From contig CP136067.1 of assembly GCA_032622095.1 (NCBI GenBank), forward strand, positions 91,254,707 through 91,318,706: a stretch of 64,000 nt of DNA, given 5' to 3'. Shown here in pieces: positions 33,901-47,000 of this stretch. This DNA comes from Siphonodentalium dalli (Eukaryota > Mollusca > Scaphopoda > Gadilida > Siphonodentaliidae). Below the pieces are notes generated by a model. The model had not been told where the DNA came from and made no database searches. It worked only from the letters and a program-made list of their open reading frames with translations. The translations under genes and the position numbers were made by a program. Numbering within the stretch: the stretch's first letter is position 1; the number at the start of each line of letters is the position of its first letter.

Positions 33901-34289
33901 GGCGACACCAATTTTTAAGTCTGGTTTACGAACATGTGGGCTGATGTGGGGAGAAAAAAAGTAGATGCAGGAGGGGAAAAAAATAAAAATAAAAAAAATT
34001 GTCCCCCCCAATTTATATCAAGTAAATCTTGAAATTTTACATAAATTTTACAAAAATTGTGAAAAAAAACTTTTCGAATGAAATTCTGAACCAAACAAGA
34101 CATTTCTTGTCATGAAATACATGAAAATATGGTTCTGCAAATGATCATAAGCAGAACCGGATGCGACAGCACATGAAAATCAGTACGCGTGTAAAATAAT
34201 TTGGGACAAAAAAGTAAAAACAAATTTCATGAAATGGAAAAAAAGTTGTAGGAGGTGTTCGTAAACCGGACTTAAAAATTGGTGTCGCC
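33901..34289. mobile_element. PIF/Harbinger-like MITE, 389 bp (copy at 46098-46475)
   Basis: Inverted ends 'ggcgacaccaatttttaagt' with a 3-bp TTA duplication (33898-33900, 34290-34292). TWA targets and GGC/GGG termini are typical of PIF/Harbinger. The same family recurs in opposite orientation at 40863-41240. Confidence 0.8.
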
Positions 34290-34323
34290 TTATGTGTATA
34301 TAACTCATATAGCTAACTATTAA

Positions 34324-35259
34324 AGGTGCTCAATCAGATTCGATGGTCCCCATATAATTAGATTCCAACAACAACATTTTTTTTAGAAATGCTGCTTCAG
34401 TAATATCAGAATCGATTAATTGCCCAAAAATAATGCTAACCACTGTCAACTACATGTATAGTATAAAATCGTCTGATACGTTATATTTATCAACATGCTG
34501 TTCGACGAAGTTTGACCTTATTATCAACACAAAGCCTCTTTATTTTAGAGTTATCCATCTTCATCCGCAATTTGGTCTGAGACCGTCGGCTCGTCAAATT
34601 TTTCTGGGCCACTATTAAGTATCGATGGTGATAAATATTAAAATTTCAAAAATTGATATCTAATAACTCTGAGCTTTGATACATGTAGGTGGGTCCCTCG
34701 ACTTGATTAAAATATTTTTACCCCCCCCCCCCCGATTCCATATACATGTATATGTAAATAGCAAATGAGGGGCACTTAATCGGATTATGCATCTTTAAAC
34801 TGTATTTGAATTTAAAGATGCATAATCTGATTAAGGGCCCCCTGAATTAATGCTCGCACATTACTCTTTATTTGGACTTGGGGGGTTAAAGATATTTGGT
34901 ACGAGTCGAGGAACCCACCACCTATCAAAGCTCAGAGTTATTAGATATCAATTTTTGAAATATACTATTTTTCACGATCAAGAATTAATAGTGGCCCACG
35001 GTCTCGGACCAAATTTCAGATGAAGATGGATAACTCTAAAATCAAGAGGCTTTCTGTTGATAATAAGGCCAAATTTTGTAGAACAACATGTTGATAAATA
35101 ACATATGTCAGGCAATTGTATACTTTAGTTGACAGTGGTTAGCATTATTTTAGGGCAATTAATCAATTCTGATAACGTAACTGAAGCAGCCTTTCTAAAT
35201 ACAAATGTATGATGTTGGAATCTGATTATATGGGTATCATCGAACCGGATTGAGTACCT
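34324..35259. mobile_element. 936-bp full palindrome flanked by TTAA (copy at 46510-47440)
   Basis: TTAA at 34320-34323 and 35260-35263. The left end 'aggtgctcaatcagattcga' pairs with the right end read inward, 'aggtactcaatccggttcga'. The two arms are inverted copies over their whole length and meet near 34800 ('tttaaactgtatttgaattt'). Similar AGG..CCT ends occur on 30164-30486. Confidence 0.85.
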
Positions 35260-35866
35260 TTAAAATGAACTGTATCCAGTATAAACATGTTAAACCTGAT
35301 AATTAATTAGAGCATGCAGTCCCTGTTGACATGCGGTATCCGCTGGTAATCTTACCACAGTAATATGTGTTAACTGTGATAACCAAGTTAATTGTTTTTA
35401 CCACAAAAATTCTGAATTCTATCTAGACATTTTGAAACAATAAAAAAAAATTCTGGTGTGATTACAATGTCAACTTTAAAACAAAATTCATATAAACATA
35501 GAAAAATACAGCCTAACTGCAAATGTGAGGTGGACCACATTCTGCGGCGGTATAACTGACTGCGGTTGATCGCATGAACACGCCTGAATACTGCAGTAAT
35601 ACCCGAGTAATATAAGGCGAGTTGATTAATTAAAGCATAGCTGTAATTTTACATGTATGTTCTATAGACTGTGTTGGGAAAGAGAATATAGCTGTGCGAC
35701 CATGTTAATCCTGATGAGCTAAGTTAGAAATTTTTCAATCGAAACCTCATAAAAAAAAATATAAATTCAGTTCTCAATTTTCGAACACTTCTAGGAAATT
35801 GTTCAAAAATATTGTTAAAAGATGCCCATTCGATTTGACACTGTAAATATACCCTGTTCAAGTGTT

Positions 35867-35974
35867 CCTGCTAATGTGCTATGATGCGGTTGGGTCCTGC
35901 TTAATTGCTATGAATTGCACTACCCGCATCATAGCAATTCAGCAGGACCACCAGCATCATAGCATATTAGCAGG
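35867..35974. repeat. Compound hairpin (copy at 48048-48156)
   Basis: 'cctgctaatgtgctatgatg' pairs with 'catcatagcatattagcagg'. An inner arm 'gtcctgcttaattgctatga' pairs with 'tcatagcaattcagcaggac'. Confidence 0.85.
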
Positions 35975-36400
35975 ACCACTTGGCCAGTGGTAAAATAGTT
36001 TGTTTTCCATACGGATATGTGTTTTCAAATAATCATGTAATGATATCTAACATACATGTATATGATCCCATTTATAGGTTTTATTCATCACGGCCAGATA
36101 AACTTTGTATACAGACAGTTTTACCAAACTTAGAATTTTTATTAGGTGCTTTCATTGTAGCTGTAATTACTAGTATTAAAAGAGTGCTCAATAAAGTTTG
36201 TTTTATCATTTATGCTCATTTGGAATTTGGATGCTATTTAATTCTGTTTATCTATATAATTGGCTGCACTGCTAAATTTTGACTCATTTCAGTCATTTGA
36301 TGTCAGTACATGTAGTTGTCCATCGAAATGGCGAACACAACCAAAGACAAATTACAAGAGGAAAGACAACAAATACATTTGATGTGCACTAAAACAGATA

Positions 36401-36565
36401 CAGTAGTGCCCTAAGAAATCGACCCCTTAACCACAGCAGAATTATGTGTAACTTTCAGGATTTAGTCGGATATATGGCTTGTTGCCATTCATCGGAAAGC
36501 TCTCCCCGAGTTTAATACCCGTAATTCTGCTGTGGTTAAGGAGTCGATTAATTAGAGCATTACTG
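36401..36565. mobile_element. TA-flanked MITE, 165 bp (copy at 48582-48746)
   Basis: Ends 'cagtagtgcc' and 'gcattactg' flanked by TA. Inner arms share 'ttaaccacagcagaatta' with the longer relative at 38065-38281. Fits Tc1/mariner-type MITEs. Confidence 0.75.
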
Positions 36566-36569
36566 TAGT

Positions 36570-38060
36570 TACAAATGTATGTCTAGCCTCCTGTTGTGTC
36601 ACTAATACGATCTTTAATTCACATACGGTACACATGTACATGTACATGTACTATATACCCGTTCAAGCGTTTACAAGTGTCAGTCATCGAGAAACTGACC
36701 AAAAGTTTTGGTAGTATATAAATAGGCTAGCACTGCACTTGGGCTACATGTACATGTACTGTAAGTGATTATAATGTACTATTTTTATATTCTGCTGTGA
36801 AAGTGTTGCTGAATGAAATTTAAGTTTACCCCAATATTCTAAGTCCGCTCGACTAAGATGGGTTTTTTCTCGAAAACTGATATTTGAATATACATGACTT
36901 TTTGTACGTCTTCCACTGGTTGGTATTCCCTCTAAAATGACTAATTTTAACTGATTAGATTAGCCCTGGTATGGAAAACTCTAACTGTTATAGCCCGATG
37001 AGCGGTTTACTGCCAACAGCGGTGATGATATGATGACCAGCGTTGTGCATGGCATATGTTGATCCAGGTAAGAATGCTACCATACATTCCAAACATTCAT
37101 TAAATATCTTATTAATAGTAACCCAAACTACACAAGAGACTAGTATAACTAAGATTGGGCTCGATTAATGATGTGACACTTTCAGTACTTCATTTACTAG
37201 TAGCCTGGTACTGGTGGGCCTGGCTACAGATACTTGTTTGGCGTGTTTGAGGCCTGTGGCACAAGGGCAGCAGAATCAATTAAAATTTCTCTTATTGTAG
37301 TGTAGTACATGTACATGAATAGTACCGGTAGTACAGCACACAAAGAGGTATATAGTACCGGCACATGTACATGTATTCTCTCTGTTTTCACACATGTTTT
37401 TTTTCAATTTAACAACATGAGTCTTTTATGACACATACATGTACTAAAGTGAAAGTAGGCCTACGTGTATATAATGTGCACCCAGTATACCGGTACATGT
37501 ACTGATATATTACATTGCAATACAGTCCGAGTACAATGATATAGCAAAATTATGCATAGTAGAATAACAACCTTTTGTACACACAGTCCTGACAATGATA
37601 TACCGGGATATCATGGTGATAGTTCATACATTTGGAATTACCGAATACCTGAGTTTGTGGATAGACCGCTTCATGCGATGTTTATGTGAATTTTTATTTT
37701 TAAGTCGGCATTGCATACGGTAGTCCTATAAACCACACCAGAGAATAGCAATTGTCGGTCAGTGACCAACTTCTTATGTTTATGCAATCGATACAATCCG
37801 GTTCTGCTTTTGATGTCCAGTTCGATATTTGTGGTGTGTTCTTGTGCAAAAATATAATTCTAACTAATGCGCCAAAAATCAGGTTTATAAATTTATCCAT
37901 TCTTGAGCAAGAGCAACTCGTAAAACTTGTATGGTATAACATTCCAAACTGAGTATTTCTGCTATCAAACCATATGATAATAATGTTGAACCGGACATTC
38001 GAAATCTGAACCGCATTTATGGATTGCAGCACGTGATGTTGAATAAACAGTTATAGAGGA
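36570..38060. other. Non-coding part of the duplicated unit
   Basis: AT-rich, with several 'gtacatgtacatgta' tracts. The 110-codon minus frame at 37700-38032, repeated in unit 2, has no domain. Confidence 0.5.
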
Positions 38061-38064
38061 TATA

Positions 38065-38281
38065 CAGTAATGCTCTAATTAATCGACTCCTTAACTACAG
38101 CAGAATTATGGGTAACTTTTCAGGATTTAGTCGGAAATATGGGTTGATGCCATTCATCGGAAAGCTCTCGGTGAGAGCTTTCCGATGAATGGCAACAAGC
38201 CATATTTCGGACTAAATCCTGAAAAGTTACCCATAATTCTGCTGTAGTTAAGGAGTCGATTAATTAGCTCTAGAATTACTG
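38065..38281. mobile_element. 217-bp near-perfect palindromic TA MITE (copy at 50247-50463)
   Basis: It starts 'cagtaatgctctaattaatc' after TA and ends with its imperfect complement before TA. The two arms pair to the centre 'ctctcggtgagag' with very few mismatches. Confidence 0.85.
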
Positions 38282-39392
38282 TAACATGGTTTATAATATA
38301 CAAATGTATACTGTATGGGAAACATCAGAGGTTTACAAAGTAATAAAAACAGTTGATTTGTTCTTTATTCTTGTGGTTATATACACGTACATACATGTAT
38401 TCTAAAAATAAATGTCCTTCACAACGTGGATCAATGAAATGTGGTTGTTGCATTTAAAATGCATTGAGGGTGCATTGTGTCACGCCACTTTGTAAATGCC
38501 TTAATGACAGCATTTAAATTAAATGCACTGCATTGGGAATAATCGCAGTCGCATTGAAATTACCGATCATTGCGCCGAAAAAGTATACTAGTATGAACAC
38601 CCAAATAACGATATGATAGTGTATTTTGCAATTTTGGTTATATTTTTGTTTAATTTAAATTCACATCTGAATAATTCTGTGTTATTTTCCCACTCCTGGT
38701 GTACATGTATATGTTCGGAATCGGACATTCATGATGTAGTTTTCCATTCAAAATGGAATAAACATAAATAAACACTGTTGACATTAATTGTTTTATAATC
38801 AGAATCTGAGAATCATGATTCTCATTTTGATTCTAGTAAAAAGTCTTGATTCCCTGTAGAAAGTGAAACACTAACATTTTGATTATTGCCAAAAATCTGA
38901 TGGACTTTAAGGCCTGCATCAAGACATTTGTTTGTGAATAAATCAAGGTAAATGTGTTAAAATATGAACGCATTTACAAATGCGTTGCTCCAAAATCGCA
39001 AAGTAGATTCGAACATGTGGTCGCTTTTCTAAGAAATTTGTGAGTGGTCTGTACATGTACATACATGTAAGTTACTTGACCAATTACACAAGGAGTCGAT
39101 GGACACAATCAATGAGGACGTTTGTACTAAAAAATATTTTTTTACGCAAGGAACGAACACAAGGCCACTTTCTTAATTTATATTATGAGCCAACAAGACA
39201 GATCGTAAATCGCTGTTATATGACAATACATGTATATGTGGCCATCATAATGGTCGACAGGCATGACGCCAACAAAAACCAATCTGTCAGGCCAATATAA
39301 AGAAGTCGCGACTTATTGCTGGTGGAACCTATTAAAGGCATCGTTCCATTTCGTTAATAACAACTTACATGTAACATTCACCTCCACCTCTT

Positions 39393-39981
39393 TACTCTTG
39401 GGCTCCAAATAAATATGTATGCACCAGCTGCATCCACGTTTATTATTTTTCTTGGGAAATCCCCCCCCCCCTGCACAGTGCTTATTTGGGTCTGCACGTT
39501 TATTAATATTTTGAAGCTATGAAAATTTAAATCAGCACGCACAAATTCAAGATTTCTATATGATTCAGATGTAAAAATGATCAACACGTCTACATTAGTT
39601 ACTAGCTAAACAAGACATTTTGTCATATGTTTATACTTTACTGTGAAATTGCGTTTCTTCCGTTCTCCATGAACGGATTCTCAAAATGTTTGGTTTTCCA
39701 AAAAACAAGGATTCGAACTGTCTGAACTGAACTCCATGCGTTTGTTTAAATAGATGAATAAATAATGGGAAAGACATACAATCCTAGTTCATAATGAATT
39801 TAAGTATATAAATATAAATAATAAACGGCGGATTCAACGTGGTCATGGGTTTTGACCGCGTTAAAAAAATCACCAAACTCTGCATGAACCCCGAAGTTTG
39901 CTGTACTTTTATTAACTTTCAATGGAATCCCCCCCCCGCACTATTATTTGGGCCTGCACTTTTATTTGGAGCCTGAGAGTA
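39393..39981. mobile_element. Possible MITE with 'ggctccaaataaa' ends (copy at about 51571-52162)
   Basis: Left 'actcttgggctccaaataaa' and right, inverted, 'actctcaggctccaaataaa'. The interior has C runs and 'cttatttgggtctgcacg'. No TSD was found. Confidence 0.4.
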
Positions 39982-40020
39982 AGTTGCATTGACATTTATT
40001 TTCACGAATTACCATGCTAA

Positions 40021-40677
40021 AGGCCAAAGAAAAAAGATTGTATGTTTCCGGTAAAAAAATTTAGGGTAGGTAGGTAGGGAATTTTTTTTATTTTATTTTA
40101 TTTTGATATTTTTTATCCAGCTGCAGAAATATTGAACTACCTCGACCAAAGTGACATAAAATGCCAACCCGTGCCATGGGGAAAGTATTACTTGATCAAC
40201 ACAGTGGAAATATACATTAAGATTGATAAAAAATCAAACTTACTTCATGCTTACGTATGTTTTTTATTATATCTAATACCACATTTTCATAAATTTGGCT
40301 ATAAACTTGGTACAAAATTGATGTCACTAACTTTTTATAAGAATTTTACCAATAATACCGCCATTATACCGTACATGTATTGTGACGATTACATCCCATT
40401 GTCTGGGGGTAGCCAGTACACCCACCGAGCATGCCTGGTTTTTGGAAACAGTAGCTACTAGTACATGTATATATACAGATACACACCCACCATGTCTGTT
40501 GATAGTGTTCCATAAGTCCCAAACAAGACATAAAGCAGGCAGGAGATCCACTCTCAGGAAATTAAAATTGCGAAAATTTTGACTTTTTCTCAAAATATCA
40601 ATAAAAAGTTTAGGGTCGGCGGGTTATTTTCAGGGTCGGTCGATGTACGGAAACATAGTATCTTTTTTCTTTGGCCT
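40021..40677. mobile_element. MITE with 'aggccaaagaaaaaaga' ends (copy at 52203-52859)
   Basis: Left 'aggccaaagaaaaaagattg' and right, inverted, 'aggccaaagaaaaaagatac', followed on both sides by 'tatgtttcc'. The subterminal 'agggtaggtaggtaggg' faces 'agggtcggcggg'. The TSD (AA or TAA) is ambiguous. The 109- and 88-codon frames inside are not gene-like. Confidence 0.75.
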
Positions 40678-40862
40678 AAGGAACATTGCAACTGGTTTGA
40701 AGTAACATGACCGCGTTGCGTCAACACTGGAACTGCATTGATGGTAATTTTCAACATGGTCTCACTGAGGTTCTATCAAATATAAATACTAGTATGGTTG
40801 AGGCCAACTTGAGGGAGACAATTATTTTGAGAATATGTGATCCTGTGTTAACATGAGCCTAA

Positions 40863-41240
40863 GGCGACACCAATTTTTAAGTCTGGTTTACGAACACCTC
40901 CTACAACTTTGTTTCCATTTCATGAAAAAAAAATTAACTTTTTTTGTCCCAAAATATTTTACACGCGTACTGATTTTCATGTGCTGTCGCATCCGGTTCT
41001 GCTTATGATCATTTACAGATCCATATTTTCATGTATTTCATGACAAGATATGTCTTGTTTGGTTTGAACAGAATTTCATTCAAAAACATTTTTTCACAAT
41101 TTTTGTAAAATTTATGTAAAATTCCACGATTTACTTGATATAAATTGGGGGGACAACCTTTTTTATTTTTATTTTTTTCCCTCCTGCATCTACTTTTTTT
41201 CTCCCCACATCGTAAACCAGACTTAAAAATTGGTGTCGCT
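40863..41240. mobile_element. Second PIF/Harbinger-like MITE, opposite orientation (copy at 53045-53423)
   Basis: Same inverted ends as 33901-34289 with a TAA duplication (40860-40862, 41241-41243) and one substituted terminal base. Confidence 0.8.
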
Positions 41241-41539
41241 TAAATATCATCTGATGGAGTCAAAATCATTGAACCGTCACTTATGCATGCACATGTTGTC
41301 TTGATGTTGAGCCTGGCTTTCATCATTTTCATTAGTTTTACTGTTAATATCCACCAAAGGTTGAGGTGTTATGGAACAACTGTATGGCATCGTATACTGT
41401 TATCTTCCGAGTAAATATGGAGTCTCTAATTCTTTTATCAGTCACGCATCTACTCATCAAATAGTATAATCCTTAAATATTTGTAGTCCAGGTGATCTCG
41501 ACTGCACATTACATGTATAAGCATTCATCTGTGCACAGT

Positions 41540-41760
41540 GTGTTTTAAATTTCTTTTCCGTGTAACAACTGTTGTCCCAAGTTTCAATGCCTTGTCCTCC
41601 TGGTATGTAGGGATTACCAATTTACCATTGCCGTGTTTTAATTTGCAATTTTGATGATGACGCTCACTAAGCTTGTTGATAATTTTCTTTGTCGTGTAAC
41701 AACTGTTGTACCAAGTTTCTACGCCGCGTCCTCCTGGTATTTAGGGATTACCGGTGCCTT
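41540..41760. repeat. Tandem pair of about 137 bp spacing near the LINE 3' end (copy at about 53722-53942)
   Basis: 'cgtgtaacaactgttgt(c/a)cc' followed by 'cctcctggtat(g/t)tagggattacc' occurs twice, at about 41560 and 41693. It may be 3' untranslated sequence of a LINE. Confidence 0.65.
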
Positions 41761-41939
41761 TAATAGCGTCAGATGCATCATTGCCAGTTAATGTACATTA
41801 GAGTGGAACTGAATTAACAATGTCACATTGACACAGTACTCAGTTAAGACCAGTAAAACAGCAAAAGTAGTATTATTGTACAGCAGGCTTATCACTATCA
41901 GTACTTACTACATGTACTGACCCCTTACTATCGTGGATC

Positions 41940-42530
41940 AATCTGAATCTGAATGGTTACGCTGCAGATCCCAATTATGGTAATTTCGCAGCGGGCGAGA
42001 GAGTCTCAGATCTTTTCCTTCAGCGCACTCTTGAAGGAATCCACAGGCTGTTGTTGTAGGATTAAGGATTCCTCCAGCTGATTCCAGTCGCATATACATG
42101 TAGTTCGAACAAATGTGGAATTAGCGAACTGAGCTGACACGTATGGTATAGCCTCGTAGCACTGACTGTTGTTCCTTTAAATTAGGTGCCGAGGAATTTG
42201 CCTGGTGACGTAGCCTGTCAGAACTTTGCTCTGCGATCTAAGACGCCTTGTTTCGGGTGTAAAGTATTGATTAGGTGGTATAGCCGGGACCAATCCACCC
42301 ACCACCTTACTCATGAATCCCAGCCGATTTATTTTCCGCCGTTTCTACAATGTTGGTAAATCTAGCTCGTAGAGGATCTTGGTCATATATCCATCTTCTT
42401 TGCTCTTATAGTCTCTTTTAATGAAACGGGCTGCTCTACGCTGGATTCTTTCCAGCTTGTCGATGTGATTTTGTTGGTAAGGGGTCCCAGATGGTGTCTG
42501 CGTAGTCCATGATCTTCAAACTTCTCAATT
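41940..42530 (-). mobile_element. Degenerate CR1/Jockey-like LINE 3' fragment (copy at about 54120-54712)
   Basis: Read on the minus strand: MDYADTIWDP, a +1 frameshift, then HIDKLERIQRRAARFIKRDY, a stop, a block with TRRLRSQSKVLTGYVTRQIP, another stop, then CDWNQLEES, VDSFKSALKEKI and a stop at about 42006. These are the last blocks of a LINE reverse-transcriptase ORF. The 3' end carries a short (attcag)n tail near 41945-41960. Two in-frame stops and a frameshift make it dead. Confidence 0.8.
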
Positions 42531-42534
42531 CTTC

Positions 42535-43240
42535 TTCTTCTGGACAGGTGCATTATGAGCAGGCCACTGGCACTACATCATGATTGTACCGGTACCACAA
42601 ATTCAATTTTGAGAAAATATTCTGGTTATGGCCAGGTAGCTGAGGTACTGTTCAATACTATTGTTGATCCGTTTCGTTATCGTAGCTTAATTCTTACTGT
42701 TCCGGGAATTGAAATATTTTTTGTCACATGAAATTCACTCTTTTTCGATATTTGCGCACATCCATGGGGATAAATCGGCGAATCTTATATATAAGTCCAC
42801 AGTTTATCCGTTTGTAGCCAATACACCGTTTCTTTCTGTCAATCCGCGTTGATTCGCGACAAAATTAACTCAAAATACCACAAGGAATTATCCGCGCTTC
42901 ATTTTGAAGAACGATAACTAAAAGTTAAGATTGTAATTTGGCTGCAGAAACGAAACGAAACGAATTTTGAAACACAATAATTGTATTCACTAATATTTTC
43001 CTGTTGGTATATGGTCTACTATAGTATATGCAATCATTTATTTGAAATAATAAGTATCACTTAGAGAATAATTCTTACTGATAATTAGAAATCTCTTTAT
43101 TTTGTATCCCTTTAATATTAAATAATGGCCCTGAAAATTGTCTGTTTGTCAGTTTAATGTTCACTAATTATAGCTAGGCTGTTAGATAAAGTATGATATT
43201 GCTTCATTTGTCCGGGGTAGTGTATTGTCATACTGTCATA
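42535..43240. other. Non-coding part of the duplicated unit
   Basis: No gene or inverted repeat recognised. A gaaac repeat near 42950 is 14 bp shorter in unit 2. Confidence 0.5.
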
Positions 43241-43244
43241 ATAA

Positions 43245-44041
43245 ACTTCAAGCAATAAGGTAACTACTCGTCAATGATGCTTGAATACATAAATGATTAA
43301 TAAGGTAACAACTACCCGTCAATGATCGACGTCTTAATATAGAAAGGTTTTATAAGGTAACTAACTACACGGAAATGATACTTATTATAGAAGGTTAATA
43401 ATTTAACTTCTTGTCAGTGATGCTTTAATATAGAAAGGGTTAATAAGGTAACTACCCGTCAATAATGCTTTAGTGTAGAAATGGTTACTAAGGTAACTAC
43501 ATGTCAATGATGCTTTAATAAAGAAAGGGTTAATAAGGTAAAGTTCTACACGTCAATGATGCTTAAATATAGAAAGGGCTAATAGGGTAACTACACGTCA
43601 ATGATGTTTTGATATAGAAAGGGTTAATATGGTAATTACACGCCAATGGTGCTTTAATATAGAAAGGGTTAATATGGTAACTACCGTCCATGATGCTTTA
43701 ATATATAACTGGCTACTATGATAACTACATGTCAATGATGCTTTATTGTAGAAAGGGTTAATAATGTAACTAATCACCAATGATACTCATTATAAAAAGG
43801 GTTAATAAGGTAACTGCCTGTCAATTATTGCTTCAACGTAGAAAGGGTTAAAAAGGTAATTACACGCCAATGGTGCTTTAATATATAAAGGGTTAATATG
43901 GTAACTATCAGTCAATGATGCTTTAATATAGAAAGTGTTATAATATGGTAACTGCACGTCAATGATGCTTTGATACAAAAATGGTTAATAAGGTAATTAC
44001 CCGTCAATGGCGCTTTAATATAGAAATGGTTTATAATGTAA
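43245..44041. repeat. 45-bp tandem array in unit 1 (about 17 copies)
   Basis: Units resemble 'ctttaatatagaaagggtta' + 'ataaggtaactacacgtcaa' + 'tgatg' with many variants. The array is cut at 44041 by the duplication junction. Because 45 is a multiple of 3, the minus strand reads a 15-residue repeat such as INPFYIKASLTCSYL; this is not evidence of a gene. Confidence 0.9.
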
Positions 44042-47000
44042 TGTTTCCCACCCAGGTGTACCTTGGTGTTATTCACCCAGGTGTACCCAGGTGTGTCCTA
44101 CCTGGGTGTTTCCCACCCAGGTGTACCTTGGTGTTATTCACCCAGGTGTACCCTGGTGTTTCCTACCTGAGTGTTCCCCACCCAGGTGTACCTTGATGTT
44201 TCCAACCCAGGTATACCTTGGTGTTTTTTTTTACGCCGGTGTACCTTGGTGTTTTCTTACCCAGGTGGATTTCCCATTGAGATGCACCTGGGTTAGAAAA
44301 CCCCAAGGTACACCCAGGTAAGGAAACACCAAGGTACACCTGGGCAGGAAAACACCAAGGTACACCTGGGTAAGAAAACACCAAGGTACACCTGGGTAAG
44401 AAAACACCAAGGTACACCTGGGTAAGAAAACACCAAGGTGCACATGGGTAGGAAACACCAAGGAACACCTGGGTGAATAACACCAAGGTACACCTGGGTG
44501 GGGATACCAAAGTGAAATGATGAGGATGGCAATGAAGTAGATTTTGATGGGATGCAGGGGTATTGTTATCAATGGAGTTGTTTTAGTATAATAGAACATT
44601 AAGGAAACTGATTGTGCAGCAATACAAGTTTATTCAAGGACAACAAACTAACTAAAGATAAAATACATGTATAGAAACACATGTAATATATAAATATATA
44701 AACTCATTAAACTGCATGGGTTAAAACTTACTGACAACAAGAGTTGGGTTAAAATTTTGATTAAAAAACACTTGCAAAGTCCCTCTTCATACATGTATAT
44801 GGTATGTTAGGCAAGTTACATGTACATGTAGTTGCAATGTATGCTAGTACCGGTACATGACATACCGGTGGACACAAAATTCATTATTTTAGTTCCAATG
44901 TCATTTACCAGAATACATGTACATGTTGTACCTTGCAACTACATCTACAGTGAGGTAGTTTTGTCTCATTTAAACTTTCTAAGTGGGTTTCTCCCTTTGA
45001 ATGACATAAACTAATGTGAGTATACACATGAGCTGTGGTGTGAAATACACACCAAAAAATTATTTCTTAGTCTGAGGACATGTTTCCTGTCATTATCTTA
45101 CTGCTTACAAATATAGATTTGTAATAATGTGCTGTAATGCTCCAGAAATAGTCATATTTTGTCCTGGTTCATAAGAACATATTATTTCTTAGTGTTAGAA
45201 GGACATGTTGTCTGATATTATTTGACTCATAAACCCCCAAATGTACATGTAAACAGAACATTCGGGAAAGAGACACACCATCTTTATCCTGTTTTATATC
45301 AGTACTAAGTAGCAATATTGATCAGATAGCAAAATATGCTATAAATAGATTTCAGATGGTAGAGATTAAACAATCACATTAATTGCACCAACTCGAAACA
45401 GTTAACATACCCTGTAGAATACAGACTATGATCAAGGAGGGTGTCACACACACCCCCACCCCGCTTTGGTATGTGATATTCAAGCCATTTTCAGGTGGTA
45501 TGCTATATACATGTACATACCCAATGTTATCTGGTACTAGGATTTCACACGGCAATATAACCGGCATTCACTATTCAGCAAAAAGGCTAGTATGCAGATA
45601 TAATAGCAGAAAATTATACAAATTTTGAGTATTTTCCAGCTTAAACAGACCCAAGTGATATATTTTTATCTAAGTAAGTCTAATGGCTCTTGATATGTTG
45701 ATGTTTTGGATACTATTTCAGCAAATGTGAGAAAAGGTGGCTTCTTTGGGGCATCAGCTTGTCTGAAAAATATATCAAGGTCCCCTAAATCCGATACTAC
45801 ATTTCAGAACAATCCAACCAGTGTCCCATGAAATGGTGGATAATAAACTATCATACCAAATTTGATTCAGATTTGATCACACAAACTAAAATTATGATGC
45901 GGAAACCAGAAATTAACAAGATTCTAAGTCGAAAAAGGGCCATAACTCTCGCAAAAATGAGCGGAGCACACCCATATTCGAACTTGACCTGTATGTTGGT
46001 CTGATAAACTTACATACCACATTTGGTTCAGATATGATCACACAAACTGAAGTTATCATCCGGAAACCTACAATTTTCAAAGTTTAAATGTCTATTAGGC
46101 GACACCAATTTTTAAGTCTGGTTTACGAACATGTGGGCTGATGTGGGGAGAAAAAAAGTAGATGCAGGAGGGGAAAAAAATAAAAATAAAAAAAATTGTC
46201 CCCCCCAATTTATATCAAGTAAATCTTGAAATTTTACAAAAATTGTGAAAAAAAACTTTTCGAATGAAATTCTGAACCAAACAAGACATTTCTTGTCATG
46301 AAATACATGAAAATATGGATCTGCAAATGATCATAAGCAGAACCGGATGCGACAGCACATGAAAATCAGTACGCGTGTAAAATAATTTGGGACAAAAAAG
46401 TAAAAACAAATTTCATGAAATGGAAAAAAAGTTGTAGGAGGTGTTCGTAAACCGGACTTAAAAATTGGTGTCGCCTTATGTGTATATAACTCATATAGCT
46501 AACTATTAAAGGTGCTCAATCAGATTCGATGGTCCCCATATAATTAGATTCCAACAACAACATTTTTTTTAGAAATGCTGCTTCAGTAATATCAGAATCG
46601 ATTAATTGCCCAAAAATAATGCTAACCACTGTCAACTACATGTATAGTATAAAATCGCCTGATACGTTATATTTATCAACATGCTGTTCGACGAAGTTTG
46701 ACCTTATTATCAACACAAAGCCTCTTCATTTTAGAGTTATCCATCTTCATCCGCAATTTGGTCTGAGACCGTCGGCTCGTCAAATTTTTCTGGGCCACTA
46801 TTAAGTATCGATGGTGATAAATATTAAAATTTCAAAAATTGATATCTAATAACTCTGAGCTTTGATACATGTAGGTGGGTCCCTCGACTTGATTAAAATA
46901 TTTTTACCCCCCCCGATTCCATATACATGTATATGTAAATAGCAAATGAGGGGCACTTAATCGGATTATGCATCTTTAAACTGTATTTGAATTTAAAGAT

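Larger units (their letters stand above)
31846..44041. repeat. 12.2 kb tandem duplication, unit 1
   Basis: This 12,196-bp segment is repeated head to tail as 44042-56210. Matching landmarks keep an offset of 12,197 to 12,169 bp, changing only at small indels such as homopolymer C length, an 11-bp deletion near 46233 and a 4-bp addition near 51330. Substitutions are very sparse by eye. Confidence 0.95.

Noticed and set aside
37700-38032. 110-codon ORF conserved in both duplication units
   Set aside because: Conservation follows from the recent duplication and gives no evidence of selection. No motif is present.
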